Shown here: in pieces, positions 49,153 through 57,635 of the stretch
How the letters are laid out: the number at the start of each line of letters is the position of its first letter
Numbering within the stretch: the first letter of the stretch is position 1
DNA from: Paracoccaceae bacterium
Lineage (GTDB): Bacteria > Pseudomonadota > Alphaproteobacteria > Rhodobacterales > Rhodobacteraceae
Direction: 5' to 3'
Length of the DNA: 64,000 bases
NCBI GenBank assembly: GCA_014762635.1
Contig: JABURR010000061.1
Location: 62,001-126,000 of the forward strand
Made by a program: the position numbers and the translations under genes
Notes under the pieces: model-generated
The model's database searches: none
Told to the model about the DNA's origin: nothing
Seen by the model: the letters and a program-made list of their open reading frames with translations, nothing else

Positions 49153-49282
49153 CCAGACAGCGAAAACTGGAGTCATCGATGACCGATGAGCGTAGAAGGG
49201 ATCAAGATAAACCTTTGACTCTGCTTCATTTTTGTCGGGTCAGCGCAGATTGGCGAAAATGGTGAAAATGGCCGGGAGCGGG

Positions 49283-49340
49283 TTTGTAATCAGAGGGTCG
49301 GGAGTTCGAGTCTCTCTGGGGGCACCAGATTTACCAATTA
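49283..49340 (+). repeat. Island attachment site attR (58-bp direct repeat)
   Basis: Identical to the 3' half of tRNA-Thr and 13 bp beyond; marks the chromosomal end of the island. Confidence 0.93.
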
Positions 49341-49537
49341 GAACAAGTATTTGCAGGTATTTTCCGTGTGGCGGTCTGGTGGGTGCGTGTCCCTGGTGGG
49401 GCTCCAATCGGCTAGTTCGCATGGCGGTCTGGGCGGGATGCGGACCTTCGCTGCGAGAAGCCTCAATGTCCGAAATGCGGGACGAAGCTGCAATTCGCCG
49501 CGCTTGCGCCGACGGCGGGTTTCGGCGCTTCGCGGTC

Positions 49538-50830
49538 CTAACGAACCTCCCTGTGAGCAGCTTCCCGACCGATGGAAAGTGGAATGGGTTGATGCCTTTC
49601 CGGTTTTGCACCTGGCATAGGTTGGGCAATGCGCTCCGCCGAGGCAACTTGTTCGACGATGTATCTGGCGATGGGTATTGCGGAAGTCGCCGCCGGCGAG
49701 GGGGCGTTTCCGACATGCAGGCAACGGACGGTCTGGACGAACAAGAAGTCGTCGATGATCTTGCCATCGGGCGCGACGGCCTGCGCACGGACACCGGCTG
49801 GATAGGGGGCCAGATCGGCCAGTCGAATCCCGGAACAGTAGCGATGAACGCGCTTGAGGTAGGCCCGCTTTGACGCGGAGGCCTGCAATTCGGACATAGC
49901 GGATCCAGCGTTCTGCGTCAGCATCCGCCAGAAGCCGAGAAAGCCGAACGTGTCCAACATGTCGGGCACCGAGATGTCGAGCAGCCTGTAGCCTTCGCGG
50001 CGGAACGCCAACACCGCGTTCGGACCTACCGTGAACCCGCCCGCGATCTTGCGCGTCAGGTGGACACCCAGGAAAGGGCGCTCTGGGTCTGGCACGGGGT
50101 AGATCAGGTGGCGCACAAGGTCTTCGGGCTGGTTGAGCAGGCGAAAGAATTCACCCCGGAACGGGATGACGCGGTAGCCGGGCTTTTGCCCGAAGGCGCG
50201 GATCACCCGGTCGGAATGCAGGCCTGCGCAGGTGATGACCTGCCCGGCCTGAAACTGGCCCTTGGTGGTCCGTACCGAGACATGGGTTTCCACTTCGGAC
50301 CCGGACAAGACAGCTGCTCCGAAACGGATATCCCCGCCACGAGAGACGAATATCTCGGCCATCACTTGCGTTATGCGCTTGAAATCGGTGATCCCGGTGG
50401 CGGGCGCATATAGCGCGGCCAAACCGTTGATGTGGGGTTCCATGTCGCGCAATGCGGCCTGATCGACGTCCTCGATCTCGATGCCATTCTGGCGTGCGCG
50501 GGCTCCGAGCGCCTGCATCCGTTCAACTTCGATCTCGCTGGTGGCGACGATCAGTTTTCCGGGCTGCTCGATCGGAACCCCATGTTCGGCGCAGAAATCG
50601 CGGGTCGCCTGGACGCCTTCGCGGCAGAACCGTGCCTTCATGGAGCCGGGCGCATAATATACGCCGGCATGGATGACACCCGAGTTGTGGCCCGACTGGT
50701 GGGTCGCGGGGGCCGGTTCCTTTTCCATTAGGGTGATCCGAAGCGACGGATCGCGCCCCTGCAGTTCCAGCGCGGTGGCAACCCCGATGATGCCACCACC
50801 GATGATTAGGATGTCTGCCGTGTCAGCCAT
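49538..50830 (-). CDS. lhgO: L-2-hydroxyglutarate oxidase/dehydrogenase
   Basis: 430-residue FAD enzyme oxidising L-2-hydroxyglutarate to 2-oxoglutarate, membrane-associated in relatives. DxGxGxxG-type motif ILIIGGGIIGVATALEL; SGHNSGVIHAGVYYAPGS is the family signature; C-terminal FVQTVRCLHVGNAPSPAATS closes the FAD domain. A longer upstream frame is dropped in favour of MADTADIL at 50830. The C-terminal 25 residues (PMPGAKPERHQ) are an extension. It follows a TAXI-TRAP transporter gene by 1 bp. Confidence 0.92.
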   Translation of the reverse strand: MADTADILIIGGGIIGVATALELQGRDPSLRITLMEKEPAPATHQSGHNSGVIHAGVYYAPGSMKARFCREGVQATRDFCAEHGVPIEQPGKLIVATSEIEVERMQALGARARQNGIEIEDVDQAALRDMEPHINGLAALYAPATGITDFKRITQVMAEIFVSRGGDIRFGAAVLSGSEVETHVSVRTTKGQFQAGQVITCAGLHSDRVIRAFGQKPGYRVIPFRGEFFRLLNQPEDLVRHLIYPVPDPERPFLGVHLTRKIAGGFTVGPNAVLAFRREGYRLLDISVPDMLDTFGFLGFWRMLTQNAGSAMSELQASASKRAYLKRVHRYCSGIRLADLAPYPAGVRAQAVAPDGKIIDDFLFVQTVRCLHVGNAPSPAATSAIPIARYIVEQVASAERIAQPMPGAKPERHQPIPLSIGREAAHREVR

Positions 50831-50831
50831 G

Positions 50832-53024
50832 TCATGCCTCCATGTGCGAGTTTGCGGCCGGGGAACGGGCAGCCTTGCCGCGCGTCCTGTACAGGACGAA
50901 CACAACCAGCACCGCGCCCGCGCAATTCGCCAAAAGGTTCAGCGGCCAGAAAGCCAGCGCCGCGCCTGCGACAATGGCAAAATATTCGATGATGCCCAGC
51001 GGTCCCTCGCTATAGCGCTGGATCAGCACATTGGTCGCGTAGATGCCGAAAAGCCCGAAGAACCCGATCTGGATCACGTCCATGAATTCGCCGGAAATCA
51101 GCGGCGTGTAGGCGAACATCAACGGCACGATGTACAGGCCCTTGGCGATCTTCCAGCTTTCGAACCCAGTGGCCATGGGGCGCGATCCGGCGATGCCTGC
51201 GGCGGTGAAGGCGGCAAGGCAGACCGGCGGGGTGACGTTGCTGTCCTGGCTCAGCCAGAAGATGATCAGATGCGCGGTCAGCAGGAAGGTTGTCGCCAGT
51301 GCCGGATCGACCAGAACCGGGCGGATCGACACGGCGACCTCGAACGGGATGGCCGCAACAAGGTCCCAGGCCTCGGCGCGGGTCATGCCCTCGGCGATCC
51401 TGGCCACGTTGGGGTGATCGACAAGGAAGAACAACGCGGATTTTCCGGGGTCGGCGATGCCGGCCACCAGCTGATCGACGATCAACGTATCCGACATGAT
51501 CCCGGCCAATGCAGGGGCCGTCAGGATGGCAAGGATGATATAGGCCGCTGTCACTGGCAACCCCATGCCCAGCACCAGTGACACCAGCCCGATCAACACG
51601 ATGGCCAGCACCATTGAACCTTGCGACCATTGCGCGATCATCAGTGAAAAGCTGTTGCCAACGCCAGATGTGACGATGGCGTTGTTCATGATCCCGATGG
51701 TGACAAGCAGAATGGCCGTCATGATCGACGACCGGATGCCGGAACTGAGCGCATCCGCGATCTTCACCGGCCCCATATGGACGGGTTTGAGCATGCCATT
51801 GGGCAATATTGCCGCCAGAACGGTCGTGGCCCATGACGTGCCGATCAGCGCCACGATGGCCCAACAGGCGGCATAGGCAGGCGTCACGCCGGACATCAGC
51901 ATCCAGATCATCACCGCCAGAGGAATGACAAAAACCAGCGCCCCCGATAGCAGCTTGCCACGATCCACGGTCATGTCGATCTCGGCGCCTGCATCGTACT
52001 TGACCGCCTCGATCCGGACGATGAAAGCGACCGACATGAAATAGAGCATCGCGGGCACCACCGAAACCGCAACGATCATCGAATAGGGGATGCCCGTATA
52101 GCTGGCCATGACAAAGGCGCCCGCGCCCATGATCGGGGGCATCAACTGCCCCCCGGTCGAGGCCGCAGCCTCGACGCCTGCCGCAAATTGCGGGCGGAAG
52201 CCGTTGGCTTTTATCAGCGGGATGGTGATGACGCCGGTCGATGCGGTGTTGGCGATGGCCGAACCCGAAATTGTCCCGGTCAGGGCCGATGACAGCACCG
52301 CAACGAAGGCCGCGCCGCCCTTGATGCGACCTGCAACGACCTTGGACAATTCGATCACAAAATCGCTTGCGCCCGACACCACCAGAAACCCGCCGAAGAT
52401 CATGAACAGCGTAATGTTGACCGACGAGATGCTGGCCAGAATGCCGAACACGCCTTCGTCATTGTAAAGCGTTCGGAACATCACGTCATTCAACGGCAGG
52501 CTGGCGGCGCGAAAGACGCCCGGCAGGTAGCTGCCAAGGAACAGGATATAGCTGAGCGCCAAAACGCAAAGAATCGGAATGACCCAGCCCGCGACCCGGC
52601 GCGACAGGTCCATGCAGGAAAAAATCAGGATGAAGCCGGCGGTCCAGTCTATTGCGTTCAACTGCCAGGCTTGTCCGGTCACAGACAAGGAGCGTTCGTA
52701 AAGCGCGTTCTCGGCGCCCGCGACCCAAAGCGCGCAGGCCGCGACAACTGTTCCGTAGGCAAGGTCAAAGACCCACGCGGCACGTGTATTCGCGCGGGAA
52801 CCAAAGGGGCTGTGGATCAGGGATGCAAGGAAGGCAAAGCCGGCAAAATGGATGGCGTTCTGCCAGCGCCCGGGTTCGGTCAGATAGACATTGGTGGCCA
52901 CGTGCCACAGGCCGAAGGCAACCGCCAGCGCGATCAGGATGAACGAGCGGGCCTCCTTGCCGGAAAGGTCAAACGCAGCGTCGCGGCTGTAGGTCGCGGA
53001 AATGTCAGTGCTGTTGGCCATCAT
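50832..53024 (-). CDS. TRAP transporter fused permease (4TM/12TM)
   Basis: 730-residue inner-membrane protein combining DctQ- and DctM-like parts, as usual for TAXI systems. Motifs: LTGTISGSAIANTASTGVIT, EAAASTGGQLMPPIMGAGAF, LVLGMGLPVTAAYIILA, SQDSNVTPPVCLAAFTAAGI. Start at ATG 53024 or the adjacent ATG 53021 (GGAAGG upstream). Driven by sodium or proton gradient with the adjacent binding protein; substrate unknown, see lhgO. Confidence 0.94.
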   Translation of the reverse strand: MMANSTDISATYSRDAAFDLSGKEARSFILIALAVAFGLWHVATNVYLTEPGRWQNAIHFAGFAFLASLIHSPFGSRANTRAAWVFDLAYGTVVAACALWVAGAENALYERSLSVTGQAWQLNAIDWTAGFILIFSCMDLSRRVAGWVIPILCVLALSYILFLGSYLPGVFRAASLPLNDVMFRTLYNDEGVFGILASISSVNITLFMIFGGFLVVSGASDFVIELSKVVAGRIKGGAAFVAVLSSALTGTISGSAIANTASTGVITIPLIKANGFRPQFAAGVEAAASTGGQLMPPIMGAGAFVMASYTGIPYSMIVAVSVVPAMLYFMSVAFIVRIEAVKYDAGAEIDMTVDRGKLLSGALVFVIPLAVMIWMLMSGVTPAYAACWAIVALIGTSWATTVLAAILPNGMLKPVHMGPVKIADALSSGIRSSIMTAILLVTIGIMNNAIVTSGVGNSFSLMIAQWSQGSMVLAIVLIGLVSLVLGMGLPVTAAYIILAILTAPALAGIMSDTLIVDQLVAGIADPGKSALFFLVDHPNVARIAEGMTRAEAWDLVAAIPFEVAVSIRPVLVDPALATTFLLTAHLIIFWLSQDSNVTPPVCLAAFTAAGIAGSRPMATGFESWKIAKGLYIVPLMFAYTPLISGEFMDVIQIGFFGLFGIYATNVLIQRYSEGPLGIIEYFAIVAGAALAFWPLNLLANCAGAVLVVFVLYRTRGKAARSPAANSHMEA

Positions 53025-53081
53025 GTTGCCTTCCCGGCTTGGAAAAAGGCGGCGCAGGGGTTTGCGCCGCTCGTGTCAGGT

Positions 53082-54074
53082 TCAGTTCTTGAGGTGGTCG
53101 GGGATAGTCAGCCCCATTTCCTCATAGTAGCGCTGTGCGCCGGGGTGCAGTTTGACCGGCAGTCCGCCCATGGCCTTTTCAAGGGACATCGCCTTGGTGG
53201 CGGGATGGATCGCCTGCAGGAAGGCCAGGTTCTCGAACATGGTCCTGGTCAGCTGATAGACGTGCTCTTCATCCACGTCGGCGTTCACCGCCAGGAAGTT
53301 GGGCTGAGCAATCGTGTTGATGTCCTTGTCCTGTCCCGGATAGGTGCCGGCGGCAATTGTGTACGGCACCCACAGGTTGCGGCCACCATCCATCGCAACG
53401 CGTTGTTCGTCGGTTACGTCCAAAATGGTGAACTTGCCCTGGTTTGCGGCCATAAGCTGGGTCAGCGCACCGGTCGGCGGGCCGGACGGAACGCCCGCAG
53501 CAAAGACCTGACCATTGGCCATTGCATCAGCGGTCGGACCGTATCCTGCGTAGACCAGATCATAATCGGCCTCGATGTCGATGCCGAGCCCCGACAAAAG
53601 CACGCCGTTCGACCCGATGGTGCCCGAGTTCTGGGCCCCCATGCCGGCCGCCATGCCCTTCAACCCGACCAGATCCTCGACCGTTCCGGTCGCGGCCTTG
53701 TCGGTCGGCACCACGAATTGCTCGACATTGAACCACAGCATCGTGACCGAGCGAATGTTTTCCTGCGGTTCGGTGATCGGGCCGGTCCCTGTTGCAGCGT
53801 ATGAGCCATAAAGCCCCTGCAGGATCGCGAAGTCAGCCGTGCCTGCGCCCAGTGCCTGGACGTTCGCGCCGGATCCGGCCGAGTTCACAGCCGTCAGCGA
53901 GAATTTCTCCTTGGGCAGCAGCCTGACCTTGCTCAGCGTGGAAATGGCCGTTCCGACCGGGTGGTAGGTGCCGCCGGTCGAGGCCGTGTTCAGCACATAG
54001 TCCGCATCCTGCGCCATCACGCCGCTTGCAGCCAGCATCGCGGCCGCGATTGCGGCAAAACCAAATCTCTTCAT
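53082..54074 (-). CDS. TAXI-type TRAP transporter solute-binding protein
   Basis: 330 residues. Signal peptide MKRFGFAAIAAAMLAASGVM with cleavage after MAQ region. TAXI features: LNTASTGGTYHPVGTAISTL, GSGANVQALGAGTADFAILQ, GAQNSGTIGSNGVLLSGLGI (in place of typical SGT motif). ATG 54074 after ggagac. Divergent from a GntR regulator. Confidence 0.93.
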   Translation of the reverse strand: MKRFGFAAIAAAMLAASGVMAQDADYVLNTASTGGTYHPVGTAISTLSKVRLLPKEKFSLTAVNSAGSGANVQALGAGTADFAILQGLYGSYAATGTGPITEPQENIRSVTMLWFNVEQFVVPTDKAATGTVEDLVGLKGMAAGMGAQNSGTIGSNGVLLSGLGIDIEADYDLVYAGYGPTADAMANGQVFAAGVPSGPPTGALTQLMAANQGKFTILDVTDEQRVAMDGGRNLWVPYTIAAGTYPGQDKDINTIAQPNFLAVNADVDEEHVYQLTRTMFENLAFLQAIHPATKAMSLEKAMGGLPVKLHPGAQRYYEEMGLTIPDHLKN

Positions 54075-54140
54075 GTGGGGTCTCCTCCAGATTGTGCCGT
54101 GCCACGCCTCATGGGCAGGCGAGATGCGGGAAGCATCCTT

Positions 54141-54167
54141 ATTATCAATAATGTTGTCAATAAATTT
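54141..54167. promoter_or_regulatory. Candidate operator/promoter region between TAXI gene and GntR gene
   Basis: AT-rich stretch with the dyad ATTATCAATAAT and a direct repeat TCAATAA spaced 13 bp. Likely contact region for the divergent GntR regulator. Confidence 0.5.
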
Positions 54168-54229
54168 TTTAATACCGGTTTGACCTCCCCCCTGCGACAG
54201 CGGTATCAACCTGAAAAAGGAGGTCGTCG

Positions 54230-54868
54230 ATGAAGGCAGAAATCGAACGTGAACGGGTGACGTCCGCGCTTCAGCAGGATATCGTGTTCGGCCGCCTAAA
54301 GCCGCGCGAGCGATTGGTCGAGCAGGAAATCATGGACCGGCTGGACACCCGTCGCCATGTGGTTCGCGCAGCGTTCGAAGCACTGGAAAACAAGGGGTTG
54401 GTAGAGCGGAGAGCCAACCGAGGTGCCATGGTGCGCGATCTGACACCAAAAGAAATCGAAGAGCTCTACTACATGCGCGAACTGCTGCACCGCGCCGCGG
54501 CTGAGAGCACGCCGCTTCCACTGGCGGTCGAGGTTCTGGAGGAACTGAGCCACATACAAGCGGCTCATGAGGCCGCAATCGAGAATGGCGATCTGCAAGA
54601 GGTGTTTCTGCAAAACGAGCGATTCCACACCGTGCTCAACCACGCCTGCGGAAACAGCGTTCTGGAAGAGGCGCTCAATCTCTACAATGAGCGGACCAAC
54701 CTGATCCGTTCATTCGCATTCCGGTCGCTCGATGGCCTACGCCGCTCTGCGGACCAGCACCGCCAGATCCTGAAAGCCGGATCGCGAACAGATCGAAGCG
54801 GATATGCAGAGGCCATTCTCCGTCACATTCTGGGAGCGCGAGATTCGTACCTGAAAGAGAGCTTGTGA
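54230..54868 (+). CDS. GntR family transcriptional regulator (FCD/FadR subfamily)
   Basis: 212 residues. Winged helix: ALQQDIVFGRLKPRERLVEQ, EIMDRLDTRRHVVRAAFEAL, ENKGLVERRANRGAMV. C-terminal FCD helical domain with metal/ligand residues in YYMRELLHRAA, NERFHTVLNHACG and DQHRQILKAG. Divergent from the TRAP-lhgO genes, so probably represses them; ligand perhaps 2-hydroxyglutarate (inference). Confidence 0.9.
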   Translation: MKAEIERERVTSALQQDIVFGRLKPRERLVEQEIMDRLDTRRHVVRAAFEALENKGLVERRANRGAMVRDLTPKEIEELYYMRELLHRAAAESTPLPLAVEVLEELSHIQAAHEAAIENGDLQEVFLQNERFHTVLNHACGNSVLEEALNLYNERTNLIRSFAFRSLDGLRRSADQHRQILKAGSRTDRSGYAEAILRHILGARDSYLKESL

Positions 54869-54910
54869 ATGGCCATGGCAATGCGGCTCCGGACAACGGG
54901 GCATGTGACC

Positions 54911-55545
54911 GGCCTTGTTGCACAAATCGGTTTGGGGATTCACTGCATGAATCCAGCATGATAGCTGGAAGGCATGAGCAGTTGGGCCCCTACGAAGTAC
55001 AAGACCACGAACTGGTCGGCTTACAATGAAGCGTTGAAGCGACGCGGTTCGCTGATGATCTGGTTTGATCCCGAGATGCAATGGCGACCACCTCCGGCCG
55101 GCAGGCGTGGCCGCCAGCCAAGCTTCAGCGATGCCGCGATCCAGACCTGCCTGACGATGAAGGTACTGTTTGGCATTGCCGCACGTGGCGCACATGCCGT
55201 CATCCCACCCCGCAAAAACGCCAAGCCCTGGAGGCCCAAAAGCACCGGCGCCATCGCCCGAAACGAGGCGGTGCGTGCGACCCGGTATCTGGGCAAGGCG
55301 TTGTGGCGACGATGGAGCGGATACCACCGTCGGAGCCGTGTCGAGGCAAAGATGAACTGCATCAAGCTGCTCGGCCGATCCCTCATGGGGCCCACGACTT
55401 CCATCGCCAGGTCGCCGAGCTGCAGGTCCGCATCGCCGTACTGAACGGCTACACCGCGCTTGGCATACCTATCACTGAGGCCGTAGGATAAATCCGTCCG
55501 GGGAAAGGGAAACTGTGGTCAGGCCCCGATTTGTGCAACAAGGCC
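54911..55545 (+). mobile_element. IS5-family deletion derivative
   Basis: 635 bp bounded by perfect 20-bp inverted repeats (54911-54930 and 55526-55545). Inside is a shortened transposase. No convincing target duplication is seen. It could be moved only by an intact relative elsewhere. Confidence 0.88.
54974..55491 (+). pseudogene. IS5-family transposase, internally deleted and frameshifted
   Basis: The N-terminal part (KYKTTNWSAYNEALKRRGSL, then FSDAAIQTCLTMKVLFG) joins directly to the C-terminal part (GAHAVIPPRKNAKPWRPKS, ALWRRWSGYHRRSRVEAKMN), so the central catalytic region is gone. A further +1 frame change near 55395 moves the final VAELQVRIAVLNGYTALGIP to another frame, ending at 55491. 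Not functional. Confidence 0.88.
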
Positions 55546-55609
55546 CTGCTCCACAAGAAACTTGTCTCGCCAACGTTTTAACGGAGCCGGACCCATTCGG
55601 CGAAAGCCG

Positions 55610-56494
55610 TCAGCGAGGTGCAAATCGTTCGAGGCCGAACTCGGTCAGGATTTGCCGGGCGTAGGCCCGTTCGCCGTCGGATGGCTCGTAGGGGGTGTCT
55701 ACGTTCCTGCCTTCCGCGTTGCTCAGGTTCGCCGCGCGTGAGGGTTTGCGCAGGTGTCGCAGGGCGTGGGCGTCGCTCTTGGCGCCGCAGAAGGCGAGGA
55801 ACGACCGGAACAGGTCTGGGTCCTGTTTCAGTTCCTCGTACTCGTAGACCGCCAAGTTAGTGTTTGCTTCGGAGGCCTTTTCAAACTGTCGCAGGGCCAG
55901 CCCGTTTTCGATGCACCATTGGACGATGTTCAACTCGAAGGGGCTTCGGGCCCGGGAGATAGCCTCGGGCAGGCAATCGCCGTAGTCCTCGAGCAGTTTC
56001 GGCTGGTCGAGTAAATGATCGATGCTCGACGGCCAGCCGCACCGAATCTGGGACATGGCGACGTCGAACGGGCGCCTCAATACCAGCGCGATCCTGGCAT
56101 CTGGGTAGGTCGCGGCGAACCAGCCGAGCATGAGGTTGCCGCGGATCATCTTGATGACCCGGTGTTGATAGATGAAACGGTGATTGTAGCGATCGGTCCA
56201 GACGGATCGGAACCGCCCATCCAGGATCGGATCGAAAAATGCGCGCGCTGTGGGGCAGGGGTCCGTCGGTGGAACATAGGACTGGCTGCCCGCCCATGAG
56301 GGCTTCCCGGCAACCTGGGGATGCAGCGGTTCGAAAATGATGCGACCATCGGAGTTGAGCGCTACCTGTTCCGCGAGCCAGGTCGTCCCGGATCGCCCGG
56401 AGCCCAGGATCAGGACATTGCCGTTGTCTTCGGGATCCCGAAAAGGGGCGAGTGCGCGGGCACGCCGGAGAATTGCCTTGGCGCGCTGTCTCAT
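55610..56494 (-). CDS. Sulfotransferase family protein
   Basis: 294 residues. PAPS-binding P-loop VLILGSGRSGTTWLAEQVAL and second PAPS motif ALVLRRPFDVAMSQIRCG are clear; AVYEYEELKQDPDLF fits the C-terminal part. Acceptor unknown (glycan or lipid in relatives). Isolated between an IS derivative and a 360-bp gap, perhaps acquired. Confidence 0.85.
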   Translation of the reverse strand: MRQRAKAILRRARALAPFRDPEDNGNVLILGSGRSGTTWLAEQVALNSDGRIIFEPLHPQVAGKPSWAGSQSYVPPTDPCPTARAFFDPILDGRFRSVWTDRYNHRFIYQHRVIKMIRGNLMLGWFAATYPDARIALVLRRPFDVAMSQIRCGWPSSIDHLLDQPKLLEDYGDCLPEAISRARSPFELNIVQWCIENGLALRQFEKASEANTNLAVYEYEELKQDPDLFRSFLAFCGAKSDAHALRHLRKPSRAANLSNAEGRNVDTPYEPSDGERAYARQILTEFGLERFAPR

Positions 56495-56854
56495 CTGATC
56501 TGCGCTGGAGACCCGCGTTTCTGAAATGCCTGAATCAAACCAAACTCCTGTTTTCGTCTTGCAGGCACCTACGCACGCGGCTGCAGGTGGCCAGTTCCAT
56601 CAATATGTCGACCAAAGCGAGTGTCGCTTCGAATAGCTCTCAAATCAAGGTAGCAGCCGTCACGTGAGTCCGTGCACTTCGAGAGTCTGTTCAAGCAAGA
56701 ATTCGGCCAGGTGGGAACGCCAGGTCCGTAATGCCGGTGATGAGCGCGCTGCCAGCCATGATGCTCCATTCCCTGCGGTCCCGGCCTTGGTGCCGGGTTG
56801 CCTCATGGAGATCGGAATATGCTTAAGAACCGGAAAGCCGGTGTGGACCTGAGG
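56495..56854. other. Gap without recognisable gene
   Basis: 360 bp of mixed composition between the sulfotransferase and the SDR gene. No RBS-supported frame, RNA fold or repeat was recognised. Confidence 0.5.
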
Positions 56855-57616
56855 TCAAAACCTCAGTGCTTCGCACTCCATCCGCGCGGCAAGTCCGCCG
56901 TCGACGGCGATGTCCTGTCCCTTGAGCCAACCGCTTTCCGGGCTGGCGAGGAAGGCGGCGACCTGTCCGACTTCGTCCGCCGTGCCGGGGCGGCCCATCA
57001 GGGCGACGCCCTTGGTGGCGCGATCGCCAAAGGCTGTGACGAAATCCTCAAGGATACCGGTCTCGACCGCAGCGGGGCTGACGGTGTTGGCGCGCAGGTC
57101 CATCCCCTGTAGCCGTGCGGTCTGCGCCTTGGTCCAGACGATCACCGCCTCTTTCGAGAGGTCATAGGCGCGTACCGGGGCGATGCCCTCGGCCACTATG
57201 AAGTCCGGCAGCTGATCGGGATGCTCCAGCGCCATGAAGCGTTTCACCTGGTCGAGGTTTTCGCGCCAGCGTGCCCCGGCCTTGGAGGAGATGCTGACGA
57301 TGGCGCCGCCCTTTGCGATGCCGGGCAGGGCCTTCTCGGTCAGCGTGCGCAGCCCGAGGAAATTCAGGGCCAGGATCTTCGGCTCCAGCCCTGGGCGCGG
57401 GGGTAATCCGGCGGAATTGACCAGCGCGTCGATAGGGCCGGGCAGGGTAAGCCCGGCGATGGCCTCGGGATCGGTCAGGTCCGCCTCGATCCACTCATCC
57501 GCATGTTTCCCCGGTTCGACGATGTCGATCGCGGTAATCCTTGCACCCTTGGCGCGCAAAGCCTTGGCGGTGGCCGCGCCGATGCCAGTGGCAGCCCCAG
57601 TGATCAGGATGTGCAT
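56855..57616 (-). CDS. Short-chain dehydrogenase/reductase (coniferyl-alcohol/hydroxysteroid dehydrogenase-like)
   Basis: 253 residues. NAD(P) motif ILITGAATGIGAATAKAL, LVNSAG, catalytic Ser in IVSISSKAG and the Tyr/Lys pair in RAYDLSKEAV. Between Ser and Tyr there is an insertion (RENLDQVKRFMALEHPDQLP) as in 3-alpha-hydroxysteroid and coniferyl-alcohol dehydrogenases. Start MHILITG at 57616; upstream frame is shadow. Follows the molybdenum hydroxylase gene by 19 bp, suggesting joint transcription. Confidence 0.88.
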   Translation of the reverse strand: MHILITGAATGIGAATAKALRAKGARITAIDIVEPGKHADEWIEADLTDPEAIAGLTLPGPIDALVNSAGLPPRPGLEPKILALNFLGLRTLTEKALPGIAKGGAIVSISSKAGARWRENLDQVKRFMALEHPDQLPDFIVAEGIAPVRAYDLSKEAVIVWTKAQTARLQGMDLRANTVSPAAVETGILEDFVTAFGDRATKGVALMGRPGTADEVGQVAAFLASPESGWLKGQDIAVDGGLAARMECEALRF

Positions 57617-57635
57617 GCCGGTCCCTCTTGCTGTC

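Larger units (their letters stand above)
41030..49282. mobile_element. tRNA-Thr-integrated genomic island (satellite/IME-like) with defence cargo
   Basis: 8.25 kb between the 58-bp direct repeats, with integrase at the right end, AlpA-like regulator, a lambda-O-like replication gene and a Gabija-like pair. All genes point leftwards. Codon use is less GC-biased in the defence genes than in the flanks, consistent with transfer. No capsid, packaging or conjugation genes are seen, so it would need a helper. Confidence 0.88.

Noticed and set aside
49240-49794. Second frame with the same tRNA-derived peptide
   Set aside because: It comes from the tRNA 3'-end duplicate at attR.
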